NCBI GenBank assembly: GCA_937907495.1
Contig: CALESS010000061.1
Span: 1 to 7,509, forward strand
Source of the DNA: an uncultured Anaerolineaceae bacterium
Lineage (GTDB): Bacteria > Chloroflexota > Anaerolineae > Anaerolineales > Anaerolineaceae
DNA: 7,509 nt
Direction: 5' to 3'
In this document: piece by piece, positions 7,076-7,509 of the stretch
Layout: every line of letters starts with the position of its first letter
Position numbering within the stretch: the first letter of the stretch is position 1
Translations under genes and position numbers: made by a program
The notes under the pieces: model-generated
Told to the model about the DNA's origin: nothing
The model's database searches: none
The model's input: the letters and a program-made list of their open reading frames with translations, nothing else

Positions 7076-7106
7076 AACCACCCTCCCCGGCGAAGGTGGT
7101 TTTTTT
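7076..7106 (+). terminator. Riboswitch-controlled intrinsic terminator
   Basis: AACCACC (7076-7082) pairs with GGTGGTT (7095-7101) around a 12-nt loop, and a run of seven T occupies 7100-7106. It lies 17 nt after the aptamer and ends exactly where the coding region begins, so it is the likely expression platform. A competing pairing is visible: GGAGGG (7049-7054, aptamer 3' side) with CCCTCC (7081-7086, terminator left arm and loop). Inference: without TPP this antiterminator forms, while with TPP the aptamer holds GGAGGG and the terminator folds. Confidence 0.8.
7093..7099 (+). promoter_or_regulatory. Shine-Dalgarno candidate embedded in the terminator 3' arm
   Basis: AAGGTGG (7093-7099) contains AGGTG, complementary to the 16S rRNA tail, and ends 7 nt before the ATG at 7107. 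It is the only ribosome-site candidate, because the rest of the gap is the T-run. Most of it is paired in the terminator stem, so folding of that stem should also hide it from ribosomes. Confidence 0.55.
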
Positions 7107-7509
7107 ATGGCGGATAAGCGCGCAGTGATTTTCGTTAACGGAATCCTGGTCGAGCCGGAAGCGGTGATGCGCCGCCTTCTCCCGCAGGATTTTCTGATTG
7201 CCGCGGATGGCGGTTTGCAGGTGATGCATACCCTCGGTTTACAGCCCCGGCTTCTGATTGGTGATCTTGATTCCGTCAGCCCGGCGGAAGTGGAAGCCGT
7301 ACGGGCTGCGGGAGGTGTCCTCCGCTCGTACCCGGTGGAGAAGGACGAAACCGACCTGGAATTGGCTCTTTTGGCCGCCGCGGCGGGCGGTTTCGCAGTC
7401 ATCTGGCTGGTGGCTGCCCTGGCCGGGCGGCTGGATCAGACCCTGCCAACCCTTAATCTCTTGCTGCTGCCGGAATTGAGCGGGAGGCGGGTTTTCCTGC
7501 TCGATGGCC
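7107..7509 (+). CDS. thiN: Thiamine pyrophosphokinase, 3'-truncated by the window edge
   Basis: This enzyme transfers pyrophosphate from ATP to thiamine to give TPP, the salvage route to the cofactor, in the cytoplasm. The first 134 codons are visible of a family usually a little over 200 residues; the frame is open to the window end. Family landmarks occur in order: AADGG (32-36), IGDLDS (51-56) with metal/phosphate-binding acidic residues, KDETDLELAL (79-88), and GRLDQTL with Asn117 shortly after (107-117), the thiamine-site region. The last motif has Asp-Gln as in animal TPK1, where many bacterial homologues have Asp-His. The ATG sits directly after the terminator T-run. The upstream TPP riboswitch makes the gene product-repressed. 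Some bacteria place thiamine or HMP transporter genes after this gene, which would be worth looking for beyond the window. The symbol thiN follows common usage for bacterial thiamine pyrophosphokinase. Confidence 0.95.
   Translation, partial: MADKRAVIFVNGILVEPEAVMRRLLPQDFLIAADGGLQVMHTLGLQPRLLIGDLDSVSPAEVEAVRAAGGVLRSYPVEKDETDLELALLAAAAGGFAVIWLVAALAGRLDQTLPTLNLLLLPELSGRRVFLLDG

Noticed and set aside
6962..7402. 146-codon minus-strand frame over the riboswitch and thiN
   Set aside because: It covers a clearly structured RNA and an unmistakable thiamine pyrophosphokinase on the + strand. It is a shadow.

Overview
The window looks like chromosomal DNA from a moderately GC-rich bacterium. The very long multi-GAF histidine kinase with repeated 'LENARLY'-type domain ends, the stand-alone receiver and the general protein style suggest Chloroflexota (possibly Anaerolineae). 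That placement is an inference from style and has not been searched. No insertion sequences, phage genes, CRISPR arrays, tRNA or rRNA are visible. Coding density is high, and the only sizeable gap (6771-7106) is filled with regulatory signals.

Left block (2-5997, + strand), apparently one operon. It opens inside a giant soluble sensor histidine kinase whose N-terminus lies before the window: seven GAF domains (the first incomplete), then PAS, HisKA and HATPase_c. The kinase stop overlaps the start of a single-domain CheY-like response regulator (ATGA, 4 nt). That gene is followed with no gap (TAA then ATG) by an alpha/beta-hydrolase-fold protein. The kinase and receiver are almost certainly a cognate pair. 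The hydrolase-like protein is tied to them by spacing, but its nucleophile serine is replaced by glycine, so it may be a non-catalytic binding or signalling protein.

Middle (6003-6770, - strand): a 255-residue membrane protein of unknown function that converges on the hydrolase gene with only 5 bp between the stop codons. It has an N-terminal signal or anchor segment, a roughly 140-residue extracytoplasmic domain likely to be a beta-sandwich, and three C-terminal membrane helices with a basic cytoplasmic loop.

Right block (6926-7509, + strand): a near-consensus sigma-70-type promoter, a well-conserved TPP riboswitch, an intrinsic terminator, and the start of a thiamine pyrophosphokinase gene that runs off the window. 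The enzyme makes TPP, so the unit is a feedback loop: TPP binds the leader and shuts off the gene. The terminator's 3' arm also carries the best Shine-Dalgarno candidate and its U-tract ends directly at the start codon. The leader could therefore control both transcription and translation.

The observations most worth following are the Ser-to-Gly change in the hydrolase, the compact terminator/ribosome-site overlap under the TPP riboswitch, the altered N-box of the kinase, and the unidentified membrane protein. I found no clear evidence of a wholly new multi-gene system.
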